DNA of 64,000 nucleotides from Desulfomonile tiedjei (GTDB lineage Bacteria > Desulfobacterota > Desulfomonilia > Desulfomonilales > Desulfomonilaceae), in assembly GCA_016212925.1 (NCBI GenBank), contig JACRDF010000047.1, positions 248,001 through 312,000 on the forward strand, read 5' to 3'. Each line of letters opens with the position of its first letter. The stretch's first letter is position 1. The translations under genes were made by a program, and so were the position numbers. Of the stretch, positions 1 to 8,356 are shown one piece after another. The notes beneath the pieces were generated by a model. That model ran no database searches and was not told where the DNA came from. It worked only from the letters and a program-made list of their open reading frames with translations.

Positions 1-2256
1 GTAGGAGACTCGGACGTAATTGCGGAATTCAAAGGCTCTTACTCGCTTTCTCACGATTTCGTGGACCACTACCGCGGGGACCGCAACCAGTACGATTACA
101 TGTGGGAAGAGCGATGGGTTCGTGACGAAGGCTACTCCAAGATCATTCCCGAGGCGGTTTCGGGCCTGTTCCAGAAGCTTTCCATTTCAATGGACGATGT
201 GGACAAATTCGTTTTTCCATGCTTCTTCAAGGCCGAGCATAGAAAGATAGCTCAAAAGCTCGGAGCGGGCCCTGACAAAGTGGTGGACAATCTGCACGAG
301 GCTTGTGGTGAAACCGGCACGGCCCATCCACTGGTCATGTTTGTTCAGGCCCTCGAGAACGCGAAGCCCGGCGATCGGATTCTCCTGGCAGGCTTTGGCC
401 AAGGCTGCGACGCTCTGTATTTCCAAGTTACTGAAAACATCACCAAATTGCAGCCAAGATCTGGAGTTACGGGCTCTCTGGAAAACAAGAAAACCATAGA
501 CAACTATCCTAAATTTCTGAAGTTCCGCGACCTTATTCAAACAGAAATGGGTATCCGGGCCGAGGTCCCTTCCCAGACCGCGATGACGGTCCTGTGGCGC
601 AAACGCAAAATGCTGCTGGGAATGGTCGGCGGGAAATGCACCAAATGCGGAACTCCGCAGTTTCCCAAGATGGATATATGCGTTAATCCGGAGTGTCGAG
701 ACAGCCACACGCAGGAAGACTACGAATTCGCCGAAGTCCCTGCCACGGTCAAGAGCTTTACCGGCGATTTGTTAGCCGTGTCGTTGGATCCCCCGGCTGT
801 ATACGGCATGGTCCAATTCGACGGCGGCGGCCGTTTCATGGCCGACTTTACCGATTGCGAGCTGTCTGACGTGAGAGTAGGACAGCCTGTCAAGCTTTCC
901 TTCCGGAAACGATATACGGATAAGGACCGAGGCTTTACAGGCTACTTCTGGAAGGCAGTCCCGATGCCTATCCCAGTGCCCGCGGAAGGGGAAGCACAGG
1001 AGATCCGCTTTGACGGAAAAGTAGCGGTGGTAACGGGCGCGGGCGGCGGCTTAGGTCGTGTGTACGCTTTGGAACTTGCAAAACGAGGAGCCAAGGTCGT
1101 GGTCAACGATCTCGGCGGCGCGCGCGACGGCGCGGGCCAAGGTTCGTCCAGCCCCGCGGACAAGGTAGTCGAGGAAATAAAAGCCCTGGGCGGCGAAGCC
1201 GTGGCATCTTATGACTCGGTGGCCACACCCGAAGGAGGCGAGGCGCTGATCAACAAAGCCGTCGAGGCCTTCGGTCGCGTGGACATTCTGATCAACAACG
1301 CAGGAATTCTCAGAGACAAGACCATTGCCAGAATGGAGCCTCAGGAATGGGCCTCGGTTCGCTCAGTGCACCTTGACGGCGCATACAACGTCACTCGTCC
1401 GGCCTTCCTCAAAATGAGGGACAACCGCTATGGACGCATCATCGTGACCACGTCTTCGTCGGGGCTTTACGGCAATTTCGGCCAAAGCAACTACTCCGCG
1501 GCCAAAATGGGACTCGTCGGACTGATGAACACGCTGAAGCTGGAAGGCGAAAAGCACAACATCAAGATCAATGCGATCGCTCCCACCGCAGCGACACGTA
1601 TGACCCAGGACGTTATGCCGCCGGATCTGTTTGAGAAGGTCCAACCCGAGTTTGTGGCGCCGATTGTCCTGTATCTTTGTTCCGACGCGTCTGCTGAAAC
1701 CGGGATGATATTCAATGCAGGAATGGGTGTTTTCAACCGGGCCGCAGTGGTTACCGGACCGGGCGCGGTAGTAGGCGACGGCAAAACCCCGCCTACGCCC
1801 GAGCAGATTCATGAGCAATGGAATGCGATCAATGATCTCCACGGAGCAAAAGAGTCTTACAATCTTACAAGCGCTCTGGGAGACATGTTGGAAGCCTTCG
1901 AGCCGAAAGATAAGGCCAAGAGCGAGACCGGCGGCGGATTGACGGTCAAGGCGGTTTTCGATGGCATCGAAGCGGCGTTCCAGCCGGACAAGGCAGCCGG
2001 TCTGGATGTCGTCTTTCAGTACCGGATCAGCGGCCCGGGCGGCGGTGAATGGTACGTCGAGGTGAAGAACGGCAAATGCCATGCCGCTCCGGGGACACAC
2101 GATAAGCCCACCACCACCATCGTAATGTCGGATGAAGACTTCCTGGCCCTGATGACGAAGAAACTCAACGCCATGCAGGCCTACACGTCGGGTAAACTCA
2201 AAATCGAAGGCGACCTGATGAAGTCTCAGCTCATCGAAAAACTATTCAAGTTTTAA
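1..2256 (+). CDS. HMG-CoA synthase/thiolase-like - DUF35 - SDR - SCP2 fusion protein (5' partial)
   Basis: The frame is open from base 1, so the start lies outside the window and 751 residues are visible. In order I see: the C-terminal part of a thiolase-fold HMG-CoA-synthase/KASIII-like domain (visible residues 1-200, with GETGTAHP); a DUF35 zinc ribbon plus OB fold (about 205-325, CTKC...CVNPEC); a short-chain dehydrogenase (about 335-590, TGAGGGLG cofactor loop and catalytic YSAAK near 498) resembling the hydroxyacyl-CoA dehydrogenase of peroxisomal MFE-2; and an SCP2 lipid-binding domain (about 650-751). Each domain handles acyl-CoA or lipid substrates, so one chain could condense or cleave, reduce or oxidise, and hold an acyl-CoA. 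It heads a run of acyl-CoA genes on the same strand. The catalytic Cys of the first domain would be upstream of the window, so its activity cannot be judged. Confidence 0.85.
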   Translation, partial: VGDSDVIAEFKGSYSLSHDFVDHYRGDRNQYDYMWEERWVRDEGYSKIIPEAVSGLFQKLSISMDDVDKFVFPCFFKAEHRKIAQKLGAGPDKVVDNLHEACGETGTAHPLVMFVQALENAKPGDRILLAGFGQGCDALYFQVTENITKLQPRSGVTGSLENKKTIDNYPKFLKFRDLIQTEMGIRAEVPSQTAMTVLWRKRKMLLGMVGGKCTKCGTPQFPKMDICVNPECRDSHTQEDYEFAEVPATVKSFTGDLLAVSLDPPAVYGMVQFDGGGRFMADFTDCELSDVRVGQPVKLSFRKRYTDKDRGFTGYFWKAVPMPIPVPAEGEAQEIRFDGKVAVVTGAGGGLGRVYALELAKRGAKVVVNDLGGARDGAGQGSSSPADKVVEEIKALGGEAVASYDSVATPEGGEALINKAVEAFGRVDILINNAGILRDKTIARMEPQEWASVRSVHLDGAYNVTRPAFLKMRDNRYGRIIVTTSSSGLYGNFGQSNYSAAKMGLVGLMNTLKLEGEKHNIKINAIAPTAATRMTQDVMPPDLFEKVQPEFVAPIVLYLCSDASAETGMIFNAGMGVFNRAAVVTGPGAVVGDGKTPPTPEQIHEQWNAINDLHGAKESYNLTSALGDMLEAFEPKDKAKSETGGGLTVKAVFDGIEAAFQPDKAAGLDVVFQYRISGPGGGEWYVEVKNGKCHAAPGTHDKPTTTIVMSDEDFLALMTKKLNAMQAYTSGKLKIEGDLMKSQLIEKLFKF

Positions 2257-2275
2257 AGAGGGGAGGAGAAGAATT

Positions 2276-2338
2276 GCCGGGAGGAAACTTTTGTGAACAA
2301 AAATTTCCCCCGGCGCCCCCTTCAAAAAACTTTCTATC
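2276..2338 (+). repeat. Hairpin repeat family HP, copy A
   Basis: A near-perfect stem (2276-2314, GCCGGGAGGAAAC... pairing with ...TTTCCCCCGGC) is followed by a tail reading CCCCCTTC, AAAAAACTTT, CTATCATG. The same stem-plus-tail recurs at 29493-29559 and, reversed, at 2471, 14326 and 33503. It sits 20 bases after the stop of the fusion gene, so it may also act as a terminator or mRNA end. Confidence 0.7.
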
Positions 2339-2470
2339 ATGACCAAAAAAACTCTTGTTGTGACTTGGGGCGCCTGGCCTCAAGGAGCTGAAGATTCTTA
2401 AGTTTTGGAAGGAAGTTGGATGAATGCAGGCCAGCCATTACCGCCGATCGCGGTAATGGCGGCGAGATAT

Positions 2471-2555
2471 GGGAGTTTTTGGGGAGGGGTCCGGGGAACC
2501 CTTTTTTGCAAAAAAGGGTTCCCCGGCAATCCCCTCTCCCGAAAAAACCGGAGGA
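2471..2555 (-). repeat. Hairpin repeat family HP, copy B, with a 36-bp perfect palindrome
   Basis: Bases 2491-2526 form a perfect 36-bp palindrome centred on TGCA (CCGGGGAACCC...GGGTTCCCCGG). The flanks GGGAGTTTTTGGGGAGGGG and its imperfect complement CCCCTCTCCCGAAAAAA extend the stem. The left flank is the reverse complement of the tail of copies A and C, so this copy is in the opposite orientation. It ends only a few bases before the thiolase Shine-Dalgarno sequence. Confidence 0.75.
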
Positions 2556-2561
2556 GCGAAC

Positions 2562-3767
2562 ATGGCTACAGGAATTAAGGACAAGGTGGCGATATTAGGG
2601 ATGGGTTGCACCCGCTTCGGTGAGCGATGGGATATGGGCGCGGAAGAACTGATGGTGGAAGCCTTCACCGAGTGCATGAGCGACGCGGGGATAGATCGTG
2701 ACGAAATCCAGGCTGCATGGCTCGGCACCTGCATGGATGAGGTCAATGTAGGCAAAAGCGCGTTGCCGCTGTCCATGACGCTTCGCCTCCCTTTAATCCC
2801 GGTGACACGCGTGGAGAACTTCTGCGCGACCGGCACTGAAGCCTTTCGTGGTGCGGTTTACGCTGTGGCCTCGGGCGCGTACGACTTTGCCCTGGCAATG
2901 GGAGTGGAGAAGCTCAAGGACACAGGCTATGGCGGGCTCCCCAATCCCGGTTCGAGCTGGGGATCTCTCAGTTGGCTGTGGTGGCCGAACATTACCGCGC
3001 CCGGCGCTTTTGCCCAGTTGGCTACGGCTTACGCGGCCAAATATCGCATCCCTGACCAGGAGCTGAAACGAGCGATTGCTCATGTTTCGGTAAAGAGCCA
3101 TTCCAACGGCGCGCTCAATCCCAAGGCCCACCTCAGAAAGCCCGTAACCGAAGACCAGGTCATGGGTGCTCCCATTATTGCCCATCCGCTCGGGCTTTTC
3201 GATTGCTGCGGCGTGAGCGACGGTGCGGCCTGCGCGATCGTCACGACGGTGGAAAAGGCGAAGGAAATGGGCAGAAAGGACTTTGTTACGGTAAAGGCCC
3301 TCCAATTGGCCCTCAGCAGCGGCGAAGAGATGGGCTTCAACGACTGGGACGGCGACCATTTCCTTACGACCGAACAATGCAGCCTGCGGGCCTACAAGGA
3401 GGCCGGAATAACCGACCCCAAAAAAGAAATCAGCATGATGGAGGTGCATGATTGTTTCTCCATCACGGAGCTGGTCACGTACGAGGACCTGCATATTTCC
3501 GAAAGAGGCCGAGCAGTCTATGACAGCCTGGACGGCTTCTACGATCGCGATGGCGGGGGCGTCCCCTGTCAGGTGGACGGCGGCCTGAAATGCTTCGGGC
3601 ATCCCATTGGAGCCTCGGGTTTGCGAATGCTTTACGAGATGTATCTTCAGTTGAATGGCCGTGCAGGGGAAAGGCAACTCCCCGACCCGCGATACGGCCT
3701 GACTCACAACTTGGGCGGCGTCCCGTTCATGAACGTCTGCAGCATAGCTATCGTCGGGAAATTGTGA
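2562..3767 (+). CDS. Thiolase family protein (SCP-x-like acyl-CoA acetyltransferase)
   Basis: A 401-residue thiolase fold protein, probably cleaving or forming 3-oxoacyl-CoA. Cys88 in ENFCATGT fits the acyl-accepting nucleophile, His347 in CFGHPIGASG the GHP motif, and a late Cys sits in NVCSIA. HDCFSITE is typical of the SCP-x/archaeal acetyl-CoA acetyltransferase branch rather than of FadA. An upstream extension of 31 codons is open, but it runs through the palindromic repeat, and GGAGGAG lies 5 bases before the ATG at 2562, so I choose that start. It follows the DUF35/SDR/SCP2 fusion. In archaea such thiolases partner with DUF35 proteins, so the two may form a complex (inference). Confidence 0.88.
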   Translation: MATGIKDKVAILGMGCTRFGERWDMGAEELMVEAFTECMSDAGIDRDEIQAAWLGTCMDEVNVGKSALPLSMTLRLPLIPVTRVENFCATGTEAFRGAVYAVASGAYDFALAMGVEKLKDTGYGGLPNPGSSWGSLSWLWWPNITAPGAFAQLATAYAAKYRIPDQELKRAIAHVSVKSHSNGALNPKAHLRKPVTEDQVMGAPIIAHPLGLFDCCGVSDGAACAIVTTVEKAKEMGRKDFVTVKALQLALSSGEEMGFNDWDGDHFLTTEQCSLRAYKEAGITDPKKEISMMEVHDCFSITELVTYEDLHISERGRAVYDSLDGFYDRDGGGVPCQVDGGLKCFGHPIGASGLRMLYEMYLQLNGRAGERQLPDPRYGLTHNLGGVPFMNVCSIAIVGKL

Positions 3768-3897
3768 GAAGGGACTCCGCGAGATTTAGTCGTCTGAACG
3801 CACGTTTCTAGGACACGGCGCTCGCTAGGCCGCAAAAAACCATTGCGCCTTGCATCGTCGGTCGAGGGTATCTCAAGTGCTAGAAATTAGGGCAATA

Positions 3898-4209
3898 ATG
3901 AATTCCTCGGCGGAGGATGTCCTGTCGTTTAAGACGTGTTGCAGCATCCGGGTCTGGGATCAGAACCTGGAGATTCACGTCAGGAATGTAGGCGATCGAG
4001 CGGTCATTGTGCCCAGTTACCTGGACCTGGCGGGGGAATACGGATCAAAACGTATCGACACGTTGATGCCCGCGGGAGAGCAGCGTATTGAGCCGGGTGA
4101 AATCAAGGCGTTTTATTGCTACATGGACGAGGCATTGTGGAGCAAATCCCGCCGACTGGTTCTTCACGACAACGATGGGAATGAATACGCGACTGAAATA
4201 TCTAGATAG
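3898..4209 (+). CDS. Small hypothetical protein, beta-rich
   Basis: A 103-residue protein I do not recognise. It has no signal peptide or membrane segment. Alternating strands such as IRVWDQNLEIHVRN and RLVLHDNDGNEYATEI, with a central ...LMPAGEQRIEPGEIKAF..., suggest a small Ig-like or BsuPI-like beta sandwich, but this is only an impression. The frame is open from 3850, but the ATG at 3898 gives a more protein-like start. It lies between thiolase and acyl-CoA dehydrogenase, with its stop 16 bases before the next ATG, so it is probably translated as part of the acyl-CoA operon. Confidence 0.6.
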   Translation: MNSSAEDVLSFKTCCSIRVWDQNLEIHVRNVGDRAVIVPSYLDLAGEYGSKRIDTLMPAGEQRIEPGEIKAFYCYMDEALWSKSRRLVLHDNDGNEYATEISR

Positions 4210-4224
4210 ATAGGGGAGATCCCC

Positions 4225-5367
4225 ATGGAAATCATAAATTACACTGAAGAGCACAAAATCTTCCGGCAGGCCCTGCGCAAGTTCTTCGAGAAAGAAGTCA
4301 TTCCGTACGTCGAGGAGTGGGAAGAGGCAGGGATAGTGCCCAGAAGCATCTGGAAGAAGCTGGGCGAACAGGGCTTCCTCTGTATGGACGTGCCTGAAGA
4401 ATACGGCGGAATGGGAGCGGATTTCCTGTATTCAGTGATCATGATCGAGGAATTGGTCCGCACGAATCATTCCGGATTGGCTGCGCCTCTCCACAGTGAC
4501 GTAGTTGTTCCGTATATCACGGCATTTGCCTCCGAGGACCTGAAGCACAAATACCTTCCCGGTTGCATTTCCGGGGACATCATTTCCGCGGTTGGTATGA
4601 CCGAGCCCAATGCAGGTAGCGATCTTGCATCCATGCGTACCACAGCCGTCGAAGACGGAGACCATGTGGTCATCAACGGCCAAAAGACATTCATCTCCAA
4701 CGGCATTCTCTGCGATCTCCTGGTTCTGGCAGCCAGGGACCCCAAAGAGCCCAACCCCTACCAGGCCATCGACCTCTATCTGGTGGAAGCAACCACACCG
4801 GGGTTTGAAAAAGGCAGAAAGCTGAAAAAAGTGGGCTGGCACAGTCAGGACACGGCTGAGTTGTTTTTCAATGACTGCCGGGTGCCAAAAGCCAATCGGC
4901 TCGGCCAGAAAGGCTCCGGCTTCCTGATGCTCATGGACAAGTTGCAGCAGGAGCGGCTGTTGGTAGCCATATCCGCAGTGGCAGCCGCGGAACGTATGCT
5001 GGAAATGACTATAAAATACGCGAAGGAACGGACCGCATTCGGCAAACCAATCAGCAAATTTCAGTACAACCAGTTCAAGATCGTGGAGATGGCCACTGAA
5101 GCTAAGTTGGGCCGTACCTTCGTGGACAAGTTGATCGTGGACCATATGGAGCACAAAAACGTTGTGGTTGAAGTCTCCATGGCCAAATACTGGACCACGG
5201 AAATGGCCATGAGAGTGGCCGACGGCTGCGTTCAGCTTCATGGCGGCTACGGTTATTGCGAAGAATACCCCATCGCGCGTGCGTGGAGAGACATCCGTGT
5301 CATGCAGATCTTCGCGGGCACCAATGAGGTCATGAAAGGCATTGCCGCAAAATTCATGGGGCTTTAG
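4225..5367 (+). CDS. Acyl-CoA dehydrogenase
   Basis: A full-length 380-residue FAD-dependent acyl-CoA dehydrogenase that would introduce an alpha,beta double bond and pass electrons to ETF. The flavin/substrate signature GMTEPNAGSDL lies near residue 120, RTAFGKPI near 270 and GGYGYCEEYPIARAWRD near the end. The segment that carries the catalytic Glu in medium-chain enzymes reads IFAGTNEV here. A Glu in AAERMLEMT about 20 residues before RTAFG aligns by eye with the helix-G Glu of long-chain and isovaleryl enzymes, suggesting that type of active site. GGGGAG lies just before the ATG. It is 15 bases upstream of the amidohydrolase gene. Confidence 0.93.
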   Translation: MEIINYTEEHKIFRQALRKFFEKEVIPYVEEWEEAGIVPRSIWKKLGEQGFLCMDVPEEYGGMGADFLYSVIMIEELVRTNHSGLAAPLHSDVVVPYITAFASEDLKHKYLPGCISGDIISAVGMTEPNAGSDLASMRTTAVEDGDHVVINGQKTFISNGILCDLLVLAARDPKEPNPYQAIDLYLVEATTPGFEKGRKLKKVGWHSQDTAELFFNDCRVPKANRLGQKGSGFLMLMDKLQQERLLVAISAVAAAERMLEMTIKYAKERTAFGKPISKFQYNQFKIVEMATEAKLGRTFVDKLIVDHMEHKNVVVEVSMAKYWTTEMAMRVADGCVQLHGGYGYCEEYPIARAWRDIRVMQIFAGTNEVMKGIAAKFMGL

Positions 5368-5381
5368 CAGGGGAGGGGCCA

Positions 5382-6227
5382 ATGACAGCCTCGTACAGGA
5401 TTATTGACGTCTGGATGCAACATCCGAACTTGGACTTCACCAACCATCCCATGTTCGAATCACTACGGAGATGGACGGGGATGGAGAAGGCCACGGTTGA
5501 GATTCCCGTGGAGTTCACCATAGCCACAATGGATCAAGGTAAAGTTCAGAAGGGCCTGGTGAGTGCCTGGTGGGGGCCTCAAGGCGCGCTAATTTCCAAT
5601 GACGAAGTAGCCTCAATTGTCGAACGATTCCCGGATCGCTTTATAGGGATAGCCTCAGTAGATTTGTTCAGACCAATGGCCGCAATCCGTGAACTCAGGC
5701 GTTGCATAAACGAATTAGGATTCAAAGGGCTCAGAATAGTCCAATGGCTCTGGAACTTACCGCCGACAGATCGCCGGTATTATCCTCTCTATGCTGAGTG
5801 TGTCCACCTTGATGTCCCGGTGTGTCTTCAGGTGGGGCATACCGGTCCTCTGTGCCCGTCGGAGCCGGGCCGCCCGATTCCTTACATCGACCAGGTTGCG
5901 CTTGAATTTCCTGAACTCAGAATAGTCTGTGGTCATATCGGATATCCGTGGACTTTGGAAATGATTGCCGTTGCCACAAAACATCCGAATGTCTTCATTG
6001 ACACATCGGCATATGTGGCGAAGCGTTATCCGGGGGAGCTTGTAGAGTATCTCAACAAGAACGGTCGCGGAAAGGTTCTTTTTGGCACCAACTATCCCAT
6101 GGTAACTGCGGAACGATGCCTGAAAGGGCTCGATGCAATCGTCTCGGATGATGAAGTAAAGGAGTTGTTTCTTTACCGCAATGCCGAAAAGGTCTTTAAG
6201 CTGGGTGTGGGTGACGGGCAACAATAA
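5382..6227 (+). CDS. Amidohydrolase family 2 protein (metal-dependent TIM barrel)
   Basis: A 281-residue protein of the Amidohydro_2 group (relatives include ACMSD and gamma-resorcylate decarboxylase). The barrel signatures are clear: LQVGHTGP, RIVCGHIGYPW, HPNVFIDTSAY and KVLFGTNYPM. The N-terminus is odd. Where family members normally carry a metal-binding HxH after IID, this one reads IIDVWMQHP, so the first metal site appears lost or altered. GGGGAGGGGCC precedes the ATG and the gene follows the acyl-CoA dehydrogenase by 14 bases. In this operon it could hydrolyse or decarboxylate a ring or lactone intermediate, but that is inference. Confidence 0.82.
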   Translation: MTASYRIIDVWMQHPNLDFTNHPMFESLRRWTGMEKATVEIPVEFTIATMDQGKVQKGLVSAWWGPQGALISNDEVASIVERFPDRFIGIASVDLFRPMAAIRELRRCINELGFKGLRIVQWLWNLPPTDRRYYPLYAECVHLDVPVCLQVGHTGPLCPSEPGRPIPYIDQVALEFPELRIVCGHIGYPWTLEMIAVATKHPNVFIDTSAYVAKRYPGELVEYLNKNGRGKVLFGTNYPMVTAERCLKGLDAIVSDDEVKELFLYRNAEKVFKLGVGDGQQ

Positions 6228-6304
6228 CCCCCGCTTATCAGCTTCATTAGTCAACTCTGCAAAACGCCATCGGGCACTCCTGTACATGGAAATGGAATTG
6301 CCGC

Positions 6305-7198
6305 GTGTTCGCAGTCAGCAAGAAGACTCGTCCAGTAAATATGAAGGACGGCGCACAGTCCGCCATCACAATTTATACCGGCAACATGGATGATTCGTCA
6401 CCGGTGGTGCTTTTTGTGCCTGCGCTGGGTGTGACTTCCGATTTCTACGAGCCATTTGCTGTTGCCGGCACAAAACGCGGTTGGATTGGGGTTACCGCGG
6501 ACCTGCGTGGAAACGGGCGTAGTTCGGTCCGGCCTTCCAGGCAAACGGATTTCGGTTACCACGAGATAGTCTCCTATGATCTGCCCGCTTACGTGGATGC
6601 CGTGAAACGGGAGTTCCCGGAAAATCCTTTTTTCATACTGGGCCATAGCTTGGGGGGCCAGCTCAGTACGTTGTATTTGAGCACCGAGCCGGAAGGCGTA
6701 GTGGGGCTGATTCTTCTAACCTCGTGCTCCGTTTTTTTTCGCGGCTGGAGTTTTCCCCACAACATAGGCGTGCTGTTCGGAACTCAGTTGTTCAGAATGC
6801 TGGCTGAAATATTCGGTTATTTCCCGGGCCAAAGAATAGGATTTGCCGGAATTGAAGCCCGGCAAGTGATGCGGGATTGGGCCAACGAAGCACTGACAGG
6901 GCGGTACAAAGTTGCCAATAACCACCATAACTTTGAGAAGCGCCTGAGCGAAATCACCACACCGGTCCTGGCAATCAATTTTGAGAAGGATTTTCTCGCG
7001 CCCAAGAAAGCTGCGGATAACTTGTGCCGAAAAATGGCCAACGCACGCCTTACTCAATGGCATTTGACCGAAAACGATCTCGGACCCGGCCGGATCGGAC
7101 ACTTTCAATGGGCGCGGAATCCCGAACCCCTTGCCACTAAGGTCGACGAATGGATACGCCATGTTCCCATCCGGTCTAATGCAGGCCGTCAAAACTAA
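6305..7198 (+). CDS. Alpha/beta hydrolase
   Basis: An alpha/beta-hydrolase fold protein of 297 residues (GTG at 6305) or 285 (ATG at 6341). No convincing Shine-Dalgarno separates the two. The nucleophile elbow GHSLGG lies near residue 114. The likely acid is the Asp of NFEKDFLAP, and the His of GRIGHFQWA near the C-terminus completes a plausible triad. There is no signal peptide, so it is cytoplasmic. It could be a thioesterase, C-C hydrolase or esterase. It sits between the amidohydrolase and the dehydratase subunits on the same strand, which suggests hydrolysis of a pathway intermediate. Confidence 0.82.
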   Translation: MFAVSKKTRPVNMKDGAQSAITIYTGNMDDSSPVVLFVPALGVTSDFYEPFAVAGTKRGWIGVTADLRGNGRSSVRPSRQTDFGYHEIVSYDLPAYVDAVKREFPENPFFILGHSLGGQLSTLYLSTEPEGVVGLILLTSCSVFFRGWSFPHNIGVLFGTQLFRMLAEIFGYFPGQRIGFAGIEARQVMRDWANEALTGRYKVANNHHNFEKRLSEITTPVLAINFEKDFLAPKKAADNLCRKMANARLTQWHLTENDLGPGRIGHFQWARNPEPLATKVDEWIRHVPIRSNAGRQN

Positions 7199-7239
7199 AA
7201 TCACACATTCCCGATACACACGTGGAGGTGTCACGGGCC

Positions 7240-8355
7240 ATGTCATCCGTATTGGTGAAGCCTTTCATTAATGCCGTAAGCCAGAAGGATAAACGGCTCA
7301 CCGATTTATCCTCCCGCGGCCATAAGATACTGGGATATTTCTGCACGTATACTCCCATAGAGTTGATCCATGCATCCGGATTCGTCCCTGTCAGGGTGCA
7401 GGGAGGAGGCGGCGCTACCACGAAGGCCGATACGCTGACTCCCAGCTTTATCTGTCCCTATATGAGGCAGGCGCTGGAGAAGGCCTTAACCGGCCAATAC
7501 GATTTCCTTTCAGGCGTAGTGCAGGCATACACCTGCGATGTTGCATGCGGGCTCGCGAAAATCTGGCAAGAAAACATTTCCGGTGAGATCTTCCACACCA
7601 TTCCATTTCCGTACAACGATTCCGAAGGCTCCCGAGCCTTCTTCCAGTCCGCGATTGAGGAGCTGAAGTTCAGAATGGAGGAGATCGGGGGTGAATTCAC
7701 CGAAAAGGCCCTGGATGACTCCCTTGAGCTTTACCGAGAGATAAGAAGTATGGTCATGGACCTGTACCGCCTTCGTTATCGGGGGAAACTACCACTCTCG
7801 GCCGGTGAATTCCTCATGGTCATTCAGAGCGGATTTGTGACTCCTCCGGAGGATTACCGCCGGATGCTGGAGGAGTTGATCGCGGGGTTGAGAAAAACTG
7901 AAGCCTCCGATGCGGGCGGAGTTCCTGTCCTGGTGTCCGGTAGCCTGGTAGAGGAGCCGGGAGTCCTGGAACTTTTGGAAGAATGCGGAGGCAAGGTTGT
8001 GGCGGATGACCTTTGCACAGGCCTTCGCCATTTCGATCCTCCTGCTGGACAGGGCCTGACAGCCATAGAGCGTCTTATTGACCGTTACATTAATAGATTT
8101 CCATGTCCGGCCAGATCCAGGGCCGAAAAGAGGGCTCCACTGATCCTCCGGTTGATAAGAGATTCCCAGGCCAAAGGAGTAGTTTTTTTGTTCCAGAAGT
8201 ACTGCACCCCTCATCTGGCCGACCATCCGATGCTCGCCGAAGAACTCAAGAGACATGGAATACCCAGCGTCGCAATTGAAATGGAGGAAGCCGGTATGGG
8301 GGAAGGTCAAGTTAGAACCCGTCTGGAAGCATTCTTCGAGATGTTGGGGAGATAA
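7240..8355 (+). CDS. 2-hydroxyacyl-CoA dehydratase / benzoyl-CoA reductase-like subunit, first
   Basis: A 371-residue member of the HgdB/HadBC/BcrBC family, whose members bind [4Fe-4S] clusters and either dehydrate 2-hydroxyacyl-CoA or reduce aromatic acyl-CoA rings after one-electron priming by an activase. Family features are YFCTYTPIELIHASGF near the start, AYTCDVACGLAKIW, and FLFQKYCTPH with DHPMLAEELKRHGIPSVAIE near the end. Those cysteines are candidate cluster ligands. A GTG at 7222 is in frame, but GGAGGTG at 7224-7230 sits at good distance from the ATG at 7240. The next subunit begins one base after this stop. Confidence 0.9.
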   Translation: MSSVLVKPFINAVSQKDKRLTDLSSRGHKILGYFCTYTPIELIHASGFVPVRVQGGGGATTKADTLTPSFICPYMRQALEKALTGQYDFLSGVVQAYTCDVACGLAKIWQENISGEIFHTIPFPYNDSEGSRAFFQSAIEELKFRMEEIGGEFTEKALDDSLELYREIRSMVMDLYRLRYRGKLPLSAGEFLMVIQSGFVTPPEDYRRMLEELIAGLRKTEASDAGGVPVLVSGSLVEEPGVLELLEECGGKVVADDLCTGLRHFDPPAGQGLTAIERLIDRYINRFPCPARSRAEKRAPLILRLIRDSQAKGVVFLFQKYCTPHLADHPMLAEELKRHGIPSVAIEMEEAGMGEGQVRTRLEAFFEMLGR

Positions 8356-8356
8356 A

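Larger units (their letters stand above)
2257..2561. other. Intergenic gap with two hairpin repeats
   Basis: This 305-base gap between the fusion gene and the thiolase contains no credible gene. It holds two copies of a hairpin repeat in opposite orientation (2276-2338 and 2471-2555), described separately. The thiolase ribosome binding site, GGAGGAG, lies at the very end. Confidence 0.7.

Noticed and set aside
2793-3707. 304-residue minus-strand frame
   Set aside because: Antisense to the thiolase gene; no motif or ribosome binding site.
4432-5382. 316-residue minus-strand frame, His-rich
   Set aside because: Antisense to acyl-CoA dehydrogenase; composition is what the complementary frame of that gene gives.
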